Origin: Tenericutes bacterium HGW-Tenericutes-1
GTDB taxonomy: Bacteria > Bacillota_I > Bacilli_A > Izemoplasmatales > Hujiaoplasmataceae
Length of the DNA stretch: 64,000 bases
Assembly: GCA_002839155.1 (NCBI GenBank)
Contig: PGXM01000007.1
Coordinates: forward strand, 68,621-132,620
Direction: 5' to 3'
The notes under the pieces are model-generated. The model worked only from the letters and a program-made list of their open reading frames with translations, did not search any database and was not told where the DNA came from. The translations under genes were made by a program, and so were the position numbers. Shown here in pieces: positions 10,101-18,153 of this stretch. Each line of letters starts with the position of its first letter. Position 1 is the stretch's first letter.

Positions 10101-10719
10101 TACGGAAAGCTTTAACCGCTTCTTTATCTAATAGACGGTCAAATACGGAATAATCTAATACTTCAATTTTGTTCACTTCATGGCTGGTACGGAAACCATC
10201 AAAGAAATGCATGAATGGAATCGATGATTTAATCGCTGCTAAGTGAGCGATACCAGCTAAATCCATTGTTTCTTGAACTGATCCAGACGCTAACATCGCA
10301 AAACCAGTTTGTCTAGCGGCCATCACGTCTTGGTGGTCACCAAAAATCGATAATGACTGTGCTGCGATGGAACGAGCAGCGACATGGATAACGCCAGGGA
10401 GTAATTCACCGGCGATTTTATACATGTTAGGAATCTTTAATAATAATCCTTGTGAAGCTGTAAAAGTCGTTGTTAAAGCACCTGAAAGTAAAGAACCGTG
10501 GACGGTGCCAGCAGCTCCTGCTTCTGATTGCATTTCAATAACTCTAACAGGCATGCCAAATAGATTTTTCTTGCCTTGTGAAGCCCATAAATCGACGTGT
10601 TCAGGCATCGGTGTAGATGGGGTGATTGGGTAGATACCAGCTACTTCTGTAAATGCATACGCACAATAAGCAGCGGCTTGGTTACCGTCCATGGATTGAA
10701 AGACTTTCTTTGTTGTCAT
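7174..10719 (-). CDS. nifJ: Pyruvate:ferredoxin (flavodoxin) oxidoreductase
   Basis: Oxidatively decarboxylates pyruvate to acetyl-CoA and CO2, reducing ferredoxin; the central step of anaerobic pyruvate metabolism in the cytoplasm. The 1181-residue length matches single-chain PFORs. The N-terminal domain has YPITPSTPM. Two 4Fe-4S motifs lie near residues 690 (CIQCNQCSYACPHAC) and 750 (CTGCGVCINTCP). The C-terminal thiamine-diphosphate domain starts with SGACAGCGETPY and has GGDGWAYDIGFGG near residue 965 and NTGGQSSK. The start has AGGAGG ten bases upstream. It is monocistronic, with its own promoter and terminator. All expected motifs are present. Confidence 0.98.
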   Translation of the reverse strand: MTTKKVFQSMDGNQAAAYCAYAFTEVAGIYPITPSTPMPEHVDLWASQGKKNLFGMPVRVIEMQSEAGAAGTVHGSLLSGALTTTFTASQGLLLKIPNMYKIAGELLPGVIHVAARSIAAQSLSIFGDHQDVMAARQTGFAMLASGSVQETMDLAGIAHLAAIKSSIPFMHFFDGFRTSHEVNKIEVLDYSVFDRLLDKEAVKAFRKRAMNSANPITRGTAQNDDVYFQTKEIQEKYYTPIPDIVNEYMIEISKETGRDYRPFSYYGAKDATDVIIAMGSVTEAIREVIDHKVAQGEKVGLLAVHLYRPFSEKYFFDQLPTTVERIAVLDRTKEAGSTGEPLYLDVRSVFYNKPKMPVIVGGRYGLSSKDVTPDQIFAVYDNLKGKQKDHFTIGIVDDVNNSSLPVTDTPDVSDPDTTDLLFFGLGSDGTVGAVKNISKIIGDYTDLYGQAYASYDSKKSGGVTRMHLRFGKNPIRSTYLVNNPHFVSCSQEAYLKKFDLIGGIRQNGLFLLNTTHTAAEMESFLPNNVKRILAKRNVRFYIIDGYKLAKELGEVKLISTIMQSAFFKLATTVMPYEKAQKAMKSAAEKTFARKGEDIVKMNLSAVDRGAEDLVKVQINPEWANLVDDAVVDSSRPDFVRNIADKVNAIKGYDLPVSAFLGYEDGSIPNGTSAYEKRGVAEEVSTWISDNCIQCNQCSYACPHACIRPILATEEEAKNAPVGTVWKNAVGKGLEGLKYRIQVSPLDCTGCGVCINTCPAKTKALEYRPIEEAIANNEHVKADYNYNKVTSKVNLVGKTNLKNTQFAKPLFEFSGACAGCGETPYIKMVTQLFGERMVIANATGCSSIYGASFPASPYTKDANGRGPAWANSLFEDNAEFGFGMQIATETLRDKLQNKIVETKDSFKNAEIKTLMDSWLENRQNGNKTLEIANALIPLLEKENSQAAQQVLELKDLIVKQSQWIIGGDGWAYDIGFGGLDHVIANHEDVNILVLDTEVYSNTGGQSSKSARSGSIAKFTAAGKPSTKKDLAAIAMTYGHVYVATIAHGASGAQVLKALQEAEAYPGPSLVIAYSPCIAHGINDGMGTSHKQAKLAVECGYWPTFRFDPRLALEGKNPLQMDSKEPDWSKYHDFLLSESRYAQLTKINPDHAKRLLDANLAGAKGRYLMYKRYLAMDYSIQAE

Positions 10720-10772
10720 GGAAACAACCTCCTATTTATATATATTTTTATTACTCTTTATTCCAACTTATT

Positions 10773-10801
10773 ATTATACTTCAAAATTGATAATTTAACA
10801 A
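10773..10801 (-). promoter_or_regulatory. Promoter of nifJ
   Basis: -35 TTGTTA (10796-10801) and -10 TATAAT (10773-10778) on the minus strand, 17-base spacer, followed by a ~45-base AT-rich leader and AGGAGG. Confidence 0.65.
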
Positions 10802-10825
10802 CTTAATTCAAGCATTAAACCGCTT

Positions 10826-11713
10826 TCATCGATAAGACAAGGCTTGAGTGAATAAAGCGTTGGCTTTGACGATGTATGCTTCTGCGATGGCTTTAAAATC
10901 GAGATGCAGTTCTTGCGAAAGACCTATGGCTTCTTTATAAAGCGCGACGTTGTGCCACTGTAAACATTGGAACGTTCGCCATAAATAAAGACGGAGCCAT
11001 TCGTCTTTCTCTGGTGTACGGTTTAAATAAACCGGCAATAATCCTAGGGCAAATTTAAAATCGTTATTGCCAAAACAAGCAATGTCATAAAAGAAATCGT
11101 TGTTTCCCCCAAACTCCCAGTCAACGAGCAATAAAGTTTCATCCGGTCTTAAGATAAAATTAGAGGGTTGAGAATCGTTGTGACATAAAACTTTAGGTAA
11201 AGCTTCTAAATACGGTTTAAATTCTAAAAAACGATTTAGGATATCATAATAATTAGTTTGATGTTTAATACCTTCCGTTTCAACCAATGCTTCATATTTC
11301 TTTAAGCGTTCAAAAGGCGCATAATCATTCGTTGCTTTTAAACTTGATTGATGAAGTTTCTTTAAGATATTCGCAGCTCTATCGTAGTAATCTGCCGGAT
11401 TTAAAACCATTAGCGGCGTTCCTTCAACGAAACGACTGATTTTGTAACCCGTCTCAAGTTCTAAATCAATCAATAGATTCCCATCAATGTGTAAATCTTT
11501 GATGAGTTCTAACGTCGATTGTTCGATATGCCGGTCAACAAATGCAAAAGCGTTTTTTCCTGGAATTCTGAAAGTGAAAAACTCTTCTTTGATTTTAACA
11601 ATGTAGTTACTGTTTGACATTCCGCCTTTTAATCTGTCAATAATTTGAATGTCATTTTCTTTTACGTTAAAATGCTTGGATAACTTTTCTTTTGTAATGA
11701 TTTCATGTGTCAT
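10826..11713 (-). CDS. Choline/ethanolamine kinase-like phosphotransferase (LicA/APH fold)
   Basis: A 295-residue small-molecule kinase with the aminoglycoside-phosphotransferase fold. Visible motifs are the glycine-rich loop KGGMSNSNY near residue 29, the catalytic CHNDSQPSNF (HxDxxxxN) near residue 182 and the metal-binding LLVDWEFGGNND. The WEFGGNND form and size fit bacterial LicA choline kinases, which supply phosphocholine for surface glycans or lipids. The start ATG overlaps the stop of the WalJ/YycJ gene (ATGA), with GGGGAGG upstream, so the two are translationally coupled. Substrate is inferred; thiamine or another alcohol is possible. Confidence 0.75.
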   Translation of the reverse strand: MTHEIITKEKLSKHFNVKENDIQIIDRLKGGMSNSNYIVKIKEEFFTFRIPGKNAFAFVDRHIEQSTLELIKDLHIDGNLLIDLELETGYKISRFVEGTPLMVLNPADYYDRAANILKKLHQSSLKATNDYAPFERLKKYEALVETEGIKHQTNYYDILNRFLEFKPYLEALPKVLCHNDSQPSNFILRPDETLLLVDWEFGGNNDFFYDIACFGNNDFKFALGLLPVYLNRTPEKDEWLRLYLWRTFQCLQWHNVALYKEAIGLSQELHLDFKAIAEAYIVKANALFTQALSYR

Positions 11714-12498
11714 AAAACTACCTCCCCGATTGGTTGATCTTGCATAGCATAGATAACATGATAATCTTGATAAATAAGCCCTTGTTCCTCAAAAACGCGT
11801 TTGTAAACTTGTAAGGCAACTTCTGGCGTATTACATTCTTGCGATAAATGCGCGAGTACAATCGTTTTTGTATTTTCACCTAAAACATTAATCAATAAGA
11901 ATGCACTATCCTCATTTGAAAGATGGCCTTGGTCATCTAAAATTCGCTTCTTTAACATCCAAGGACGGTCACTTTCTAATAATAGTTCTGGCTCATGATT
12001 TGATTCGATGATATATGCGTCCGCATTTCTGATGATATCGAAATGCTTCTGGGGAAAATACCCCGAATCTGTCATATAGACGAGGTTTTTACCTGCTTCT
12101 GTGAATTTATACCCACACGGTTCCAAAGCGTCGTGGTAGGTCATAAAAGGGCGTACCGTAAAGCCATCAATCATGATAAAATCATCAAAATTAATGATTT
12201 CAACCAATGACGGATCAAGACCCGTTAAAATCGGTCTTGGGAGGTTTTTGTAAGTCCCTTCGGTCATGTAGACTCTTGGTTTATATTTTTTAACGGTACT
12301 GACGAGTCCTGCAACATGATCAGCGTGTTCATGGGTAATGAAGATACCGTCAATACCAGATAATTCCATATGTGATAATTCTAATCGTGATTGAACTTGA
12401 CGAAGTGAAATTCCAATATCGATTAGAAAACGTTTAGTTCCTATTTCTAAATAGGTACAATTCCCTCTTGATCCACTCGCGAGGATAATAAATTTCAT
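11710..12498 (-). CDS. MBL-fold metallohydrolase WalJ/YycJ
   Basis: A metallo-beta-lactamase-fold hydrolase of the WalJ/YycJ type, a putative DNA 5'-exonuclease linked to the WalRK locus in Bacillota. Diagnostic features are the N-terminal ASGSRGNCTYLE, the metal motif THEHADH near residue 60, a YMTDSG segment and HLSNEDS/LAHLSQE motifs. Length (263 residues) is normal. The reading frame opens with GTG-ATG-CAG-ATG; the third initiator (12498) has AGGTGAT at ideal spacing. Here it is paired with a LicA-like kinase and no walRK genes are visible. A TATAAT box lies at 12517-12522. Confidence 0.85.
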   Translation of the reverse strand: MKFIILASGSRGNCTYLEIGTKRFLIDIGISLRQVQSRLELSHMELSGIDGIFITHEHADHVAGLVSTVKKYKPRVYMTEGTYKNLPRPILTGLDPSLVEIINFDDFIMIDGFTVRPFMTYHDALEPCGYKFTEAGKNLVYMTDSGYFPQKHFDIIRNADAYIIESNHEPELLLESDRPWMLKKRILDDQGHLSNEDSAFLLINVLGENTKTIVLAHLSQECNTPEVALQVYKRVFEEQGLIYQDYHVIYAMQDQPIGEVVL

Positions 12499-12548
12499 CT
12501 GCATCACCTGTTTTAAATTATACCTTACAATGCTATTTTTTGAAAGAA

Positions 12549-12585
12549 AAAAGAGTGATACTGAAGATTTCAGATATTACTCTTT
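12549..12585 (-). terminator. Terminator of the SipW/TasA-like operon
   Basis: On the minus strand AAGAGTAATATCTGA pairs with TTCAGTATCACTCTT, followed by a T run. The stop codon of the preceding gene (12577-12579) lies inside the stem. Confidence 0.85.
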
Positions 12586-13233
12586 TAGGTTGTTTTGTTG
12601 GTTTTCTAAGATTTCTTTTTGAAGTCTCTGAAGTTCTTCTTCAACGAGTTTGGCTTTGACATCAATTAATTCTTTGTTTCTAGCCAGTTTGATTTCTCGC
12701 GTAATATTGAGGATTTCAGCAATCGCAATCACCATAAAAATGAAGATGGCTCCCCCATATACGATATTAATTCCGCCAGCGACAATCCCGTTATAAAGTT
12801 TTCCAAGAAAAGTTGATTTACCTGATACTTTACCAATGATCAAATCTTCTGAAAAATCAGTTTCCCAGTCATTGATTAATCCGTGATTATTATCACCTAA
12901 CGTTGTAAAAAAGCGTATATCTCCACTTTCTTGAATATCAACCACTCTATGAGTAATGATAATTTCAGGTTTATCTGAACGGCGGAAGGTAATGACATCG
13001 CCTTCCATAATTTCATCAGTTTCAATCATTTTAACAAAGACTAAATCACCGGTCATATAGGTGGGTTCCATAGAGGGGCTTTCTACAGAGAAAACACTGT
13101 ATCCAAAGACAGAAGGAACGGTTTTATTCGATAGTGCAACAACGATTTGAATGATTAAAAACAACGTTATTGCGAAGAAGATATAGGGTAAAATTGTAAT
13201 AATTTTTTTTAAGATATTTTTTGGTTGACGCAT
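12577..13233 (-). CDS. SipW-type signal peptidase I (second copy, operon end)
   Basis: A membrane-bound ER/archaeal-type signal peptidase of the SipW family, which uses a Ser/His pair rather than Ser/Lys and processes TasA-type preproteins. The catalytic Ser is in VESPSMEPT, and His is in ITHRVVDI where Ser/Lys enzymes have Lys. A later GDNNH motif is also typical. One N-terminal membrane helix, one or two C-terminal helices (about residues 160-185) and a charged, coiled-coil-like cytoplasmic tail are seen. The start at 13233 has GGAGG five bases upstream. It ends the operon; its nearest neighbours are two proteins with SipW-type signal peptides, probably its substrates. Confidence 0.88.
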   Translation of the reverse strand: MRQPKNILKKIITILPYIFFAITLFLIIQIVVALSNKTVPSVFGYSVFSVESPSMEPTYMTGDLVFVKMIETDEIMEGDVITFRRSDKPEIIITHRVVDIQESGDIRFFTTLGDNNHGLINDWETDFSEDLIIGKVSGKSTFLGKLYNGIVAGGINIVYGGAIFIFMVIAIAEILNITREIKLARNKELIDVKAKLVEEELQRLQKEILENQQNNLKE

Positions 13234-13264
13234 GAATGCCTCCATGAAGGATTAAGTTGTAGTA

Positions 13265-13855
13265 TTAAGCCGGTAATCCCGTCTCAAAATTATAACTGGT
13301 TAAGTCATTCCATGTCACGTTATTTGCTTGTTTTACTTGAATCGTAATGGTAATCGTGACATTTTTACTGGCATAATCAATCGATACGATATCACCATCA
13401 AAATAAAGTGATGACACAATGGTGATAGGACCCGAGACTGCAGGAATTGAATAATCGGTTGCGGTATAATACCAATACCCTGAACTATAAACAAATTCCG
13501 TTGGCATACTGACTGAAATATGATCTAACGTATTGGAATAGGTAGTCACAGTGCCTGTGACATCTTCTATACTTGCATATTTAGTATAAGTAATGATTAC
13601 ACGCATTTGTGAAGGAATACTCGATTGATTATCAAGGATAAAATCCTCAGCGATTAAGTCGGTATTAGGCACAATCGGCTCGGTTGGAGATATCCAACTA
13701 CCCGATTTGACATAAAGAATTTCACCGACTGAGACGGTATTACTAGTGATGGTTAATTGTTTTGATAACCAGGCGTAAGAGATCGCAATCATCGCTAATG
13801 CGACTAAGGTAACACCTAAAGAAAATAAGGCTATCATTAAGGTTTTATTATTCAT
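13265..13855 (-). CDS. Small secreted protein with SipW-type signal peptide (TasA-like)
   Basis: About 196 residues. The N-terminal hydrophobic segment ends in ISYAWLSKQ, the aromatic A-x/W pattern of SipW-processed preproteins, followed by a Ser/Thr-rich all-beta domain. No cysteine, no anchor motif. The overall form is that of TasA/camelysin-like fibre subunits, though sequence identity to TasA is not obvious. Start choice between two adjacent ATGs follows the GAGGT site; 13855 has the better spacing. It lies between a similar protein and a SipW enzyme. Confidence 0.65.
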   Translation of the reverse strand: MNNKTLMIALFSLGVTLVALAMIAISYAWLSKQLTITSNTVSVGEILYVKSGSWISPTEPIVPNTDLIAEDFILDNQSSIPSQMRVIITYTKYASIEDVTGTVTTYSNTLDHISVSMPTEFVYSSGYWYYTATDYSIPAVSGPITIVSSLYFDGDIVSIDYASKNVTITITIQVKQANNVTWNDLTSYNFETGLPA

Positions 13856-13864
13856 CATTTACCT

Positions 13865-14467
13865 CTATTCTGAAGCCAGCGTAATACGTATCTGCTGGAT
13901 TCCTAGAGTTAAATTTCGGTAATCATTTCCGACAGTTCCTGGTAAAGACAGTGTAAAATAGACATAACCAGTTTCACCGATGGCTAAAGAGACATTATCT
14001 GCCAACATTAGATTTGGAGTATAAAAATTAGAAGATTGACCAATTGCACTTGATAAAGTCATCGTTGTGATTTCATAGGTAGTATTGACTGAATTAGTCG
14101 CTGAAATCGTCAAAGCGTTTAATAACGATAATTCATTTTGATACCCTAAAGGATTCGTTAGTCCATCCACAAAATCAGATAGAATAATATCCGTCGTTAA
14201 ACCAACATTCCCTGAATTATAGATAACTAAACGGTATTGATAACTGTCTCCAGGCTCTGAAGCACTGATATTGATTGAATCGGTTGTAACCCAGGTATCA
14301 ATCACATACATTTCTAGTGCAACTGTGGCATCGACGTTGATTAAAGCAAGGTCAATATTATCATTATTAACGGTGGTTGAGACTGTGAACCAAGCTAACG
14401 TTGCGCCCACAAGTAAAAGCGAGGCACCTACAAGTGCCAAAATCGACATTAACATGCGATTTTTCAC
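13865..14467 (-). CDS. Small secreted protein with SipW-type signal peptide (TasA-like)
   Basis: About 200 residues with a hydrophobic start ending in ATLAWFTVSTTV, almost the same cleavage region as the operon's larger protein at 19062 (STFAWFTVSSTV). The mature part is a beta-rich domain with a DUF11-like pattern (GDSYQYRLVIYNSGNVGL), as in TasA/BsIT-like matrix proteins. A GTG at 14467 with GAGGTGA five bases upstream is preferred over the GTG at 14476. Probably a minor fibre or matrix subunit. Confidence 0.7.
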   Translation of the reverse strand: MKNRMLMSILALVGASLLLVGATLAWFTVSTTVNNDNIDLALINVDATVALEMYVIDTWVTTDSINISASEPGDSYQYRLVIYNSGNVGLTTDIILSDFVDGLTNPLGYQNELSLLNALTISATNSVNTTYEITTMTLSSAIGQSSNFYTPNLMLADNVSLAIGETGYVYFTLSLPGTVGNDYRNLTLGIQQIRITLASE

Positions 14468-14497
14468 AAGTCTCACCTCGCTTTTGGTTTTATGTTT

Positions 14498-16447
14498 CTA
14501 TGCAGCTTTTTTAGCTGTTGGTTTTTTTGTTGTAGTTTTCGTCGCTGGTTTAGCGGCTGGTTTCTTTGCAGTTGATTTGGAAGTTGTCTTGTTTGCTGTT
14601 GTTTTTTTAGCAACTTCTTTTTTAGGTGTTGAAGCGGCCGGAGCTGCAATTGAACGTTTCTTTAATGGTAAAGTTGGGTCTGTTTTGGTTTGAAGTATCG
14701 TATTTTCCTGTTCAAAACGCGCTTGTCTTAATTCCATTTGTCTAATTCTTTGTTTTTCTAGACGTTCACGTTCTAATTTTCGTTCTGCTTCTTTTGCTTT
14801 TTTAAGTTTGTCCATGGCTTCTTCTTTAGCTTTTTCTTGAGCCAGTTTTTCTTTTAATTTACGTTTAGCCTCTAAAGCTTTCTCTTTTGCAGCTTGAGTT
14901 TCTTTAGCTTGTTTTTCATAACGTTTTTTAGCCGCAGATTCTAAGACTTGATGGGCTTGTTGAATCTTGATGAGTTTCTCAATTTCAGCCAATTCTTTTG
15001 CGATTCTTTCTTTTTCTGCTTCAGCGTCTTTTTCTGCTTTAATGCGTTCTGCTTCAGCTTTTTCAGCCGCAAGTTTGTCTTTAAGTTCGTCTTTTAGATT
15101 TCTGATTTCTAATAGAGCTATGGCTTTATTCGTTGCGATGGTTTTAATATCATCGCGTTTAATTTGTTCAATCATTTTGTATACGTTCAAGATTTGTTCT
15201 TGAGCTTCGATCTTTTGTTCCAAAGTACGTTCTTCATCTTGGTTTTCAAAAGTAGATTTTATATGATCTTCATAAACCGCATTGGTAATGTTATTTAATT
15301 GAGCGAACACGATTTCTATCGATTCATGAATGGACATTCCCGCATCTTTTAAAGATTTGAACCGAGAGAAATTGGCACGTTTAATTTGATCTAAATAAAA
15401 TTGATTTAGATGGTTATTTTCTAATTGAACATAACCAGCTTGTGGTTGAATATCATTGGGTAATGCTTTAGCGATTTTTGGTTTCTTTTCTTGACGGAAT
15501 TCATAAGGGTTTTCATTGGCAATTTCGAACTCTTCTTTTTGATGTTCCGCAATTGTTGCAAAAATTACCATCAAGCTATTCATGATATCTTCGATGTAAT
15601 CATCTTCAAAATCAACATCGCGTTCATAAACTTCAACGTCAAATCCGACTTGATCGATGGAATCCATCATGGTCCAAAGCGTATAACACATTCTAAAATC
15701 AGGGTTTTTCATCAAAACGTTCGTTCTTTGAATCGGAGGGGATACGGGTAAGAAACTCTTCATGGCAGTCATGAAGTTAGAAGATTTAATGTTGGTTAAA
15801 TTGGTTTTTAATTCTGTCATCCGGTCAAACATTTCACGGTTTTTAACGTCAACATCATCTTGACCAAGACCTTCATTGATTTTCATAGTCACATCAAAAT
15901 CAATTTTTGCGCCATCCCAATCAACGTCTGATTTTACGTTAAAAAAATTGACATATTCGGTGTGCATTTTGTCAACGAGTAAATCATACCGTTTCTCAAC
16001 GAATAAACTGAGTTTGTCAACGAGGGTTTTTAAAAATCTATTTTCATAAGTTCCTAAGTCAGATTCATAATAAGTCGTTAAAATCTTGGTAGGACGTACC
16101 ATACCATCTTTATCAATTTGACGGATATTTTGTGTATTAGACGCCAAATGACGAACCGAATCACGGCCTGTCTTTTTCGCTAATTCTACAGGAACAACTT
16201 CTTTTTCGCTTTTTAAGTTTTCTTTAGGATTCCGTGTTAATTTATCAATAACGGGAATCGTTTCCTCCATCATTTGCATCCAAGTGTCTTCAAATATCCG
16301 ACGCTCACGACGCTCCTTTTGGTAAAGGGTCGTATTCCCGCTTTTTAGAAGGTTAAGAAATACTTTAGCAAATTCATCGGTACGATTGACGCCTGTAAAG
16401 GTTGTATTAATCTTTTTAAAATACTTTTTCGCAGTGGTGTCTTCCAT
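14498..16447 (-). CDS. McrC/DUF2357-like protein without nuclease, with coiled coil and Lys/Ala-rich tail
   Basis: 649 residues. Residues 1-300 resemble the DUF2357 region of McrC-type partners of McrB ATPases: YESDLGTYENRFLK near 125 and IQRTNVLMKNPDFRMCYTLW near 235. No PD-(D/E)xK nuclease motif is visible. Residues ~400-580 are a long charged coiled coil rich in Glu, Lys and Ala; the last ~45 residues are Lys/Ala/Thr repeats (TTKKPTAKKAA), like histone H1 tails. The gene starts 12 bases after the AAA+ ATPase gene, with AGGAGG upstream, so the two products probably act as a pair. Its place among SipW and TasA-like genes suggests an envelope or fibre-assembly role rather than restriction. 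This assignment is by motif, not search. Confidence 0.55.
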   Translation of the reverse strand: MEDTTAKKYFKKINTTFTGVNRTDEFAKVFLNLLKSGNTTLYQKERRERRIFEDTWMQMMEETIPVIDKLTRNPKENLKSEKEVVPVELAKKTGRDSVRHLASNTQNIRQIDKDGMVRPTKILTTYYESDLGTYENRFLKTLVDKLSLFVEKRYDLLVDKMHTEYVNFFNVKSDVDWDGAKIDFDVTMKINEGLGQDDVDVKNREMFDRMTELKTNLTNIKSSNFMTAMKSFLPVSPPIQRTNVLMKNPDFRMCYTLWTMMDSIDQVGFDVEVYERDVDFEDDYIEDIMNSLMVIFATIAEHQKEEFEIANENPYEFRQEKKPKIAKALPNDIQPQAGYVQLENNHLNQFYLDQIKRANFSRFKSLKDAGMSIHESIEIVFAQLNNITNAVYEDHIKSTFENQDEERTLEQKIEAQEQILNVYKMIEQIKRDDIKTIATNKAIALLEIRNLKDELKDKLAAEKAEAERIKAEKDAEAEKERIAKELAEIEKLIKIQQAHQVLESAAKKRYEKQAKETQAAKEKALEAKRKLKEKLAQEKAKEEAMDKLKKAKEAERKLERERLEKQRIRQMELRQARFEQENTILQTKTDPTLPLKKRSIAAPAASTPKKEVAKKTTANKTTSKSTAKKPAAKPATKTTTKKPTAKKAA

Positions 16448-16459
16448 GTTCGAAACCTC

Positions 16460-18106
16460 CTAGAGCATCTTTTGCAGATTTCGAATAAATTTGACTGATT
16501 CAGCAAAACCATTCTTACCAAAGATTTTTTGGATTTGAACAACGAGTTGATCCATTTCGTTGCGCAAGAAGGATAGATTCAGACTTTCAAATTTCCGCAA
16601 GATTTTGTAAGCAAAGATATAGTCGAGTCCATCTTCTTCAGTTCCTCCGCAAGCAACATATACTGGTATGAACTTAGAAAGTTGAACCATAATACGGTTA
16701 CCGAAGGCAATCTTGAAGTTTTGTTGGACGTACTTATCAAGAATAGAGAATTTATCGATTAAGGCTTTTGAAACAGGGTATTTATAAAAAGCTTCTTCAA
16801 ACATTTCAGCTAAATAGGTATAAGACATATTAACAGGTTCTGTGTCCGGTGCTTGGAAAAATTCACCTTTTGCTTCAAATTCAAGGGCGAAGGCACGGTC
16901 ATAAACTTTATCGGTGATGGTAAAGGTTGAATCGTCTTTATTGGCGGTTCCGACAAACCATAAGTTATTCGGAATTTGAAGTTTTCCGTTAATGACTTTG
17001 ATTGGGTCATTAGCTTTTGGATCTGGAACTAAGTCAATCTTCCATTCAGATGAATCTGGCATTTCCATGATGGATAAGAATTCAGCGAAGTAATACTCAA
17101 TACGCGCTAAGTTCATTTCATCTAAGACGATGAAATTAATGTCTTTACGGTAAGAAGATTCATAAATCGCTTTTAAGAATTCAGTTTCATTAAAACGTTT
17201 GGTAAATTCGTTTAAATAACCTAAAATTTCAGCACGGTCACGCCAAGATGGCTGAACAGAGATAATATTAGCAGCGTTTTTAAAGAATTTAGCCATCGCA
17301 TACGGTAAAGAAGTTTTACCAGTACCGGAGATACCTTCTAGGATTAAGACTTTGGTAGAAGCCATACCTGAGAAGAACATCGAAACCATTTTTGGAGTAT
17401 AGTAAAGTTTTAGTTTAGAAGCTGCAAAGTTAACGAATCTAGCAACCATATCAGGTAATGTGATTTGGTCAGTTTCTTCCATGTAAATATACGTATCTTT
17501 ACCAGCATACTCTTTATCGACTTGGATTAATTTAACAAACCGAGAAGGACCAAGTGGCAAATTAGATTGATCTGGCGATGAAGAATCTTTTCCCCCACCA
17601 ACAACAACCGTCGATGCAGGTCCAGATGCATAACCGCCCATGCCAGGTTGAGCAAACGCTCTTTGGCCTAATGGACCCGTAATGATTTTTTCAGCGGGTT
17701 GTCCTGTAGATGCGTTAATGCCTAATTGAGAAACTTTCATGGCTAAGATTTGATTCTTTTCATCGACTAAGCTTAACACTTTATCATTTAAACTAGCGAT
17801 TTCTTCAATCAATTCATTCTTTTCAATTTCAATGGATTGGAAAGCTAAATATTTCTTAAACCATAGAACAATTTTTGCGATTAAGAAAATAAATAAAGCA
17901 AGATTTAAGATCGCAGTGACAATGACCATGACCCATGAGACAACGGTGAATGTTGGGGCTTCACTGCCTAAAAGTTGAAAATAAGAAACGATATTTTGAT
18001 AGGTTTTAACTAAAATACCTTTCCATAAAATTTCCGTAATAAAAAAGAGGAAATCTTCCCAAAGATATGAGAAAAGTTCGACGTAATAGCGCGAAAACTC
18101 ATTCAT
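16460..18106 (-). CDS. Membrane-anchored McrB-like AAA+ ATPase/GTPase
   Basis: 548 residues. A hydrophobic helix at about 54-82 anchors the protein, then a short coiled coil (about 90-118) and a Gly/Ser-rich linker lead to an AAA+ domain. Walker A is GISGTGKTS near residue 258, Walker B is FIVLDEMNLARIEYYFAEFL near 327, and the McrB-type sensor segment is GTANKDDSTFTITDKVYDRA near 387 (compare GTMNTADRS in McrB). No methylated-DNA-binding N-terminal domain is present. The partner gene downstream is McrC/DUF2357-like. Start supported by GGGAGG. Nucleotide preference (ATP or GTP) cannot be told. Confidence 0.75.
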   Translation of the reverse strand: MNEFSRYYVELFSYLWEDFLFFITEILWKGILVKTYQNIVSYFQLLGSEAPTFTVVSWVMVIVTAILNLALFIFLIAKIVLWFKKYLAFQSIEIEKNELIEEIASLNDKVLSLVDEKNQILAMKVSQLGINASTGQPAEKIITGPLGQRAFAQPGMGGYASGPASTVVVGGGKDSSSPDQSNLPLGPSRFVKLIQVDKEYAGKDTYIYMEETDQITLPDMVARFVNFAASKLKLYYTPKMVSMFFSGMASTKVLILEGISGTGKTSLPYAMAKFFKNAANIISVQPSWRDRAEILGYLNEFTKRFNETEFLKAIYESSYRKDINFIVLDEMNLARIEYYFAEFLSIMEMPDSSEWKIDLVPDPKANDPIKVINGKLQIPNNLWFVGTANKDDSTFTITDKVYDRAFALEFEAKGEFFQAPDTEPVNMSYTYLAEMFEEAFYKYPVSKALIDKFSILDKYVQQNFKIAFGNRIMVQLSKFIPVYVACGGTEEDGLDYIFAYKILRKFESLNLSFLRNEMDQLVVQIQKIFGKNGFAESVKFIRNLQKML

Positions 18107-18153
18107 CTTCTGATTCCTCCCTTATTATAAATTATGGAGAGTCTACTAAAGTA

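Noticed and set aside
14271-14693. Plus-strand 140-codon frame over the end of the McrC-like gene
   Set aside because: Its Ala/Val/Phe-rich sequence is the shadow of Lys/Ala repeats on the other strand; it overlaps two supported genes and has no start signal.
14498-18106. A complete McrBC restriction system
   Set aside because: No DNA-binding domain in the ATPase and no nuclease motif in the partner; the genes are embedded in a secretion operon with no other defence genes or mobile-element marks.
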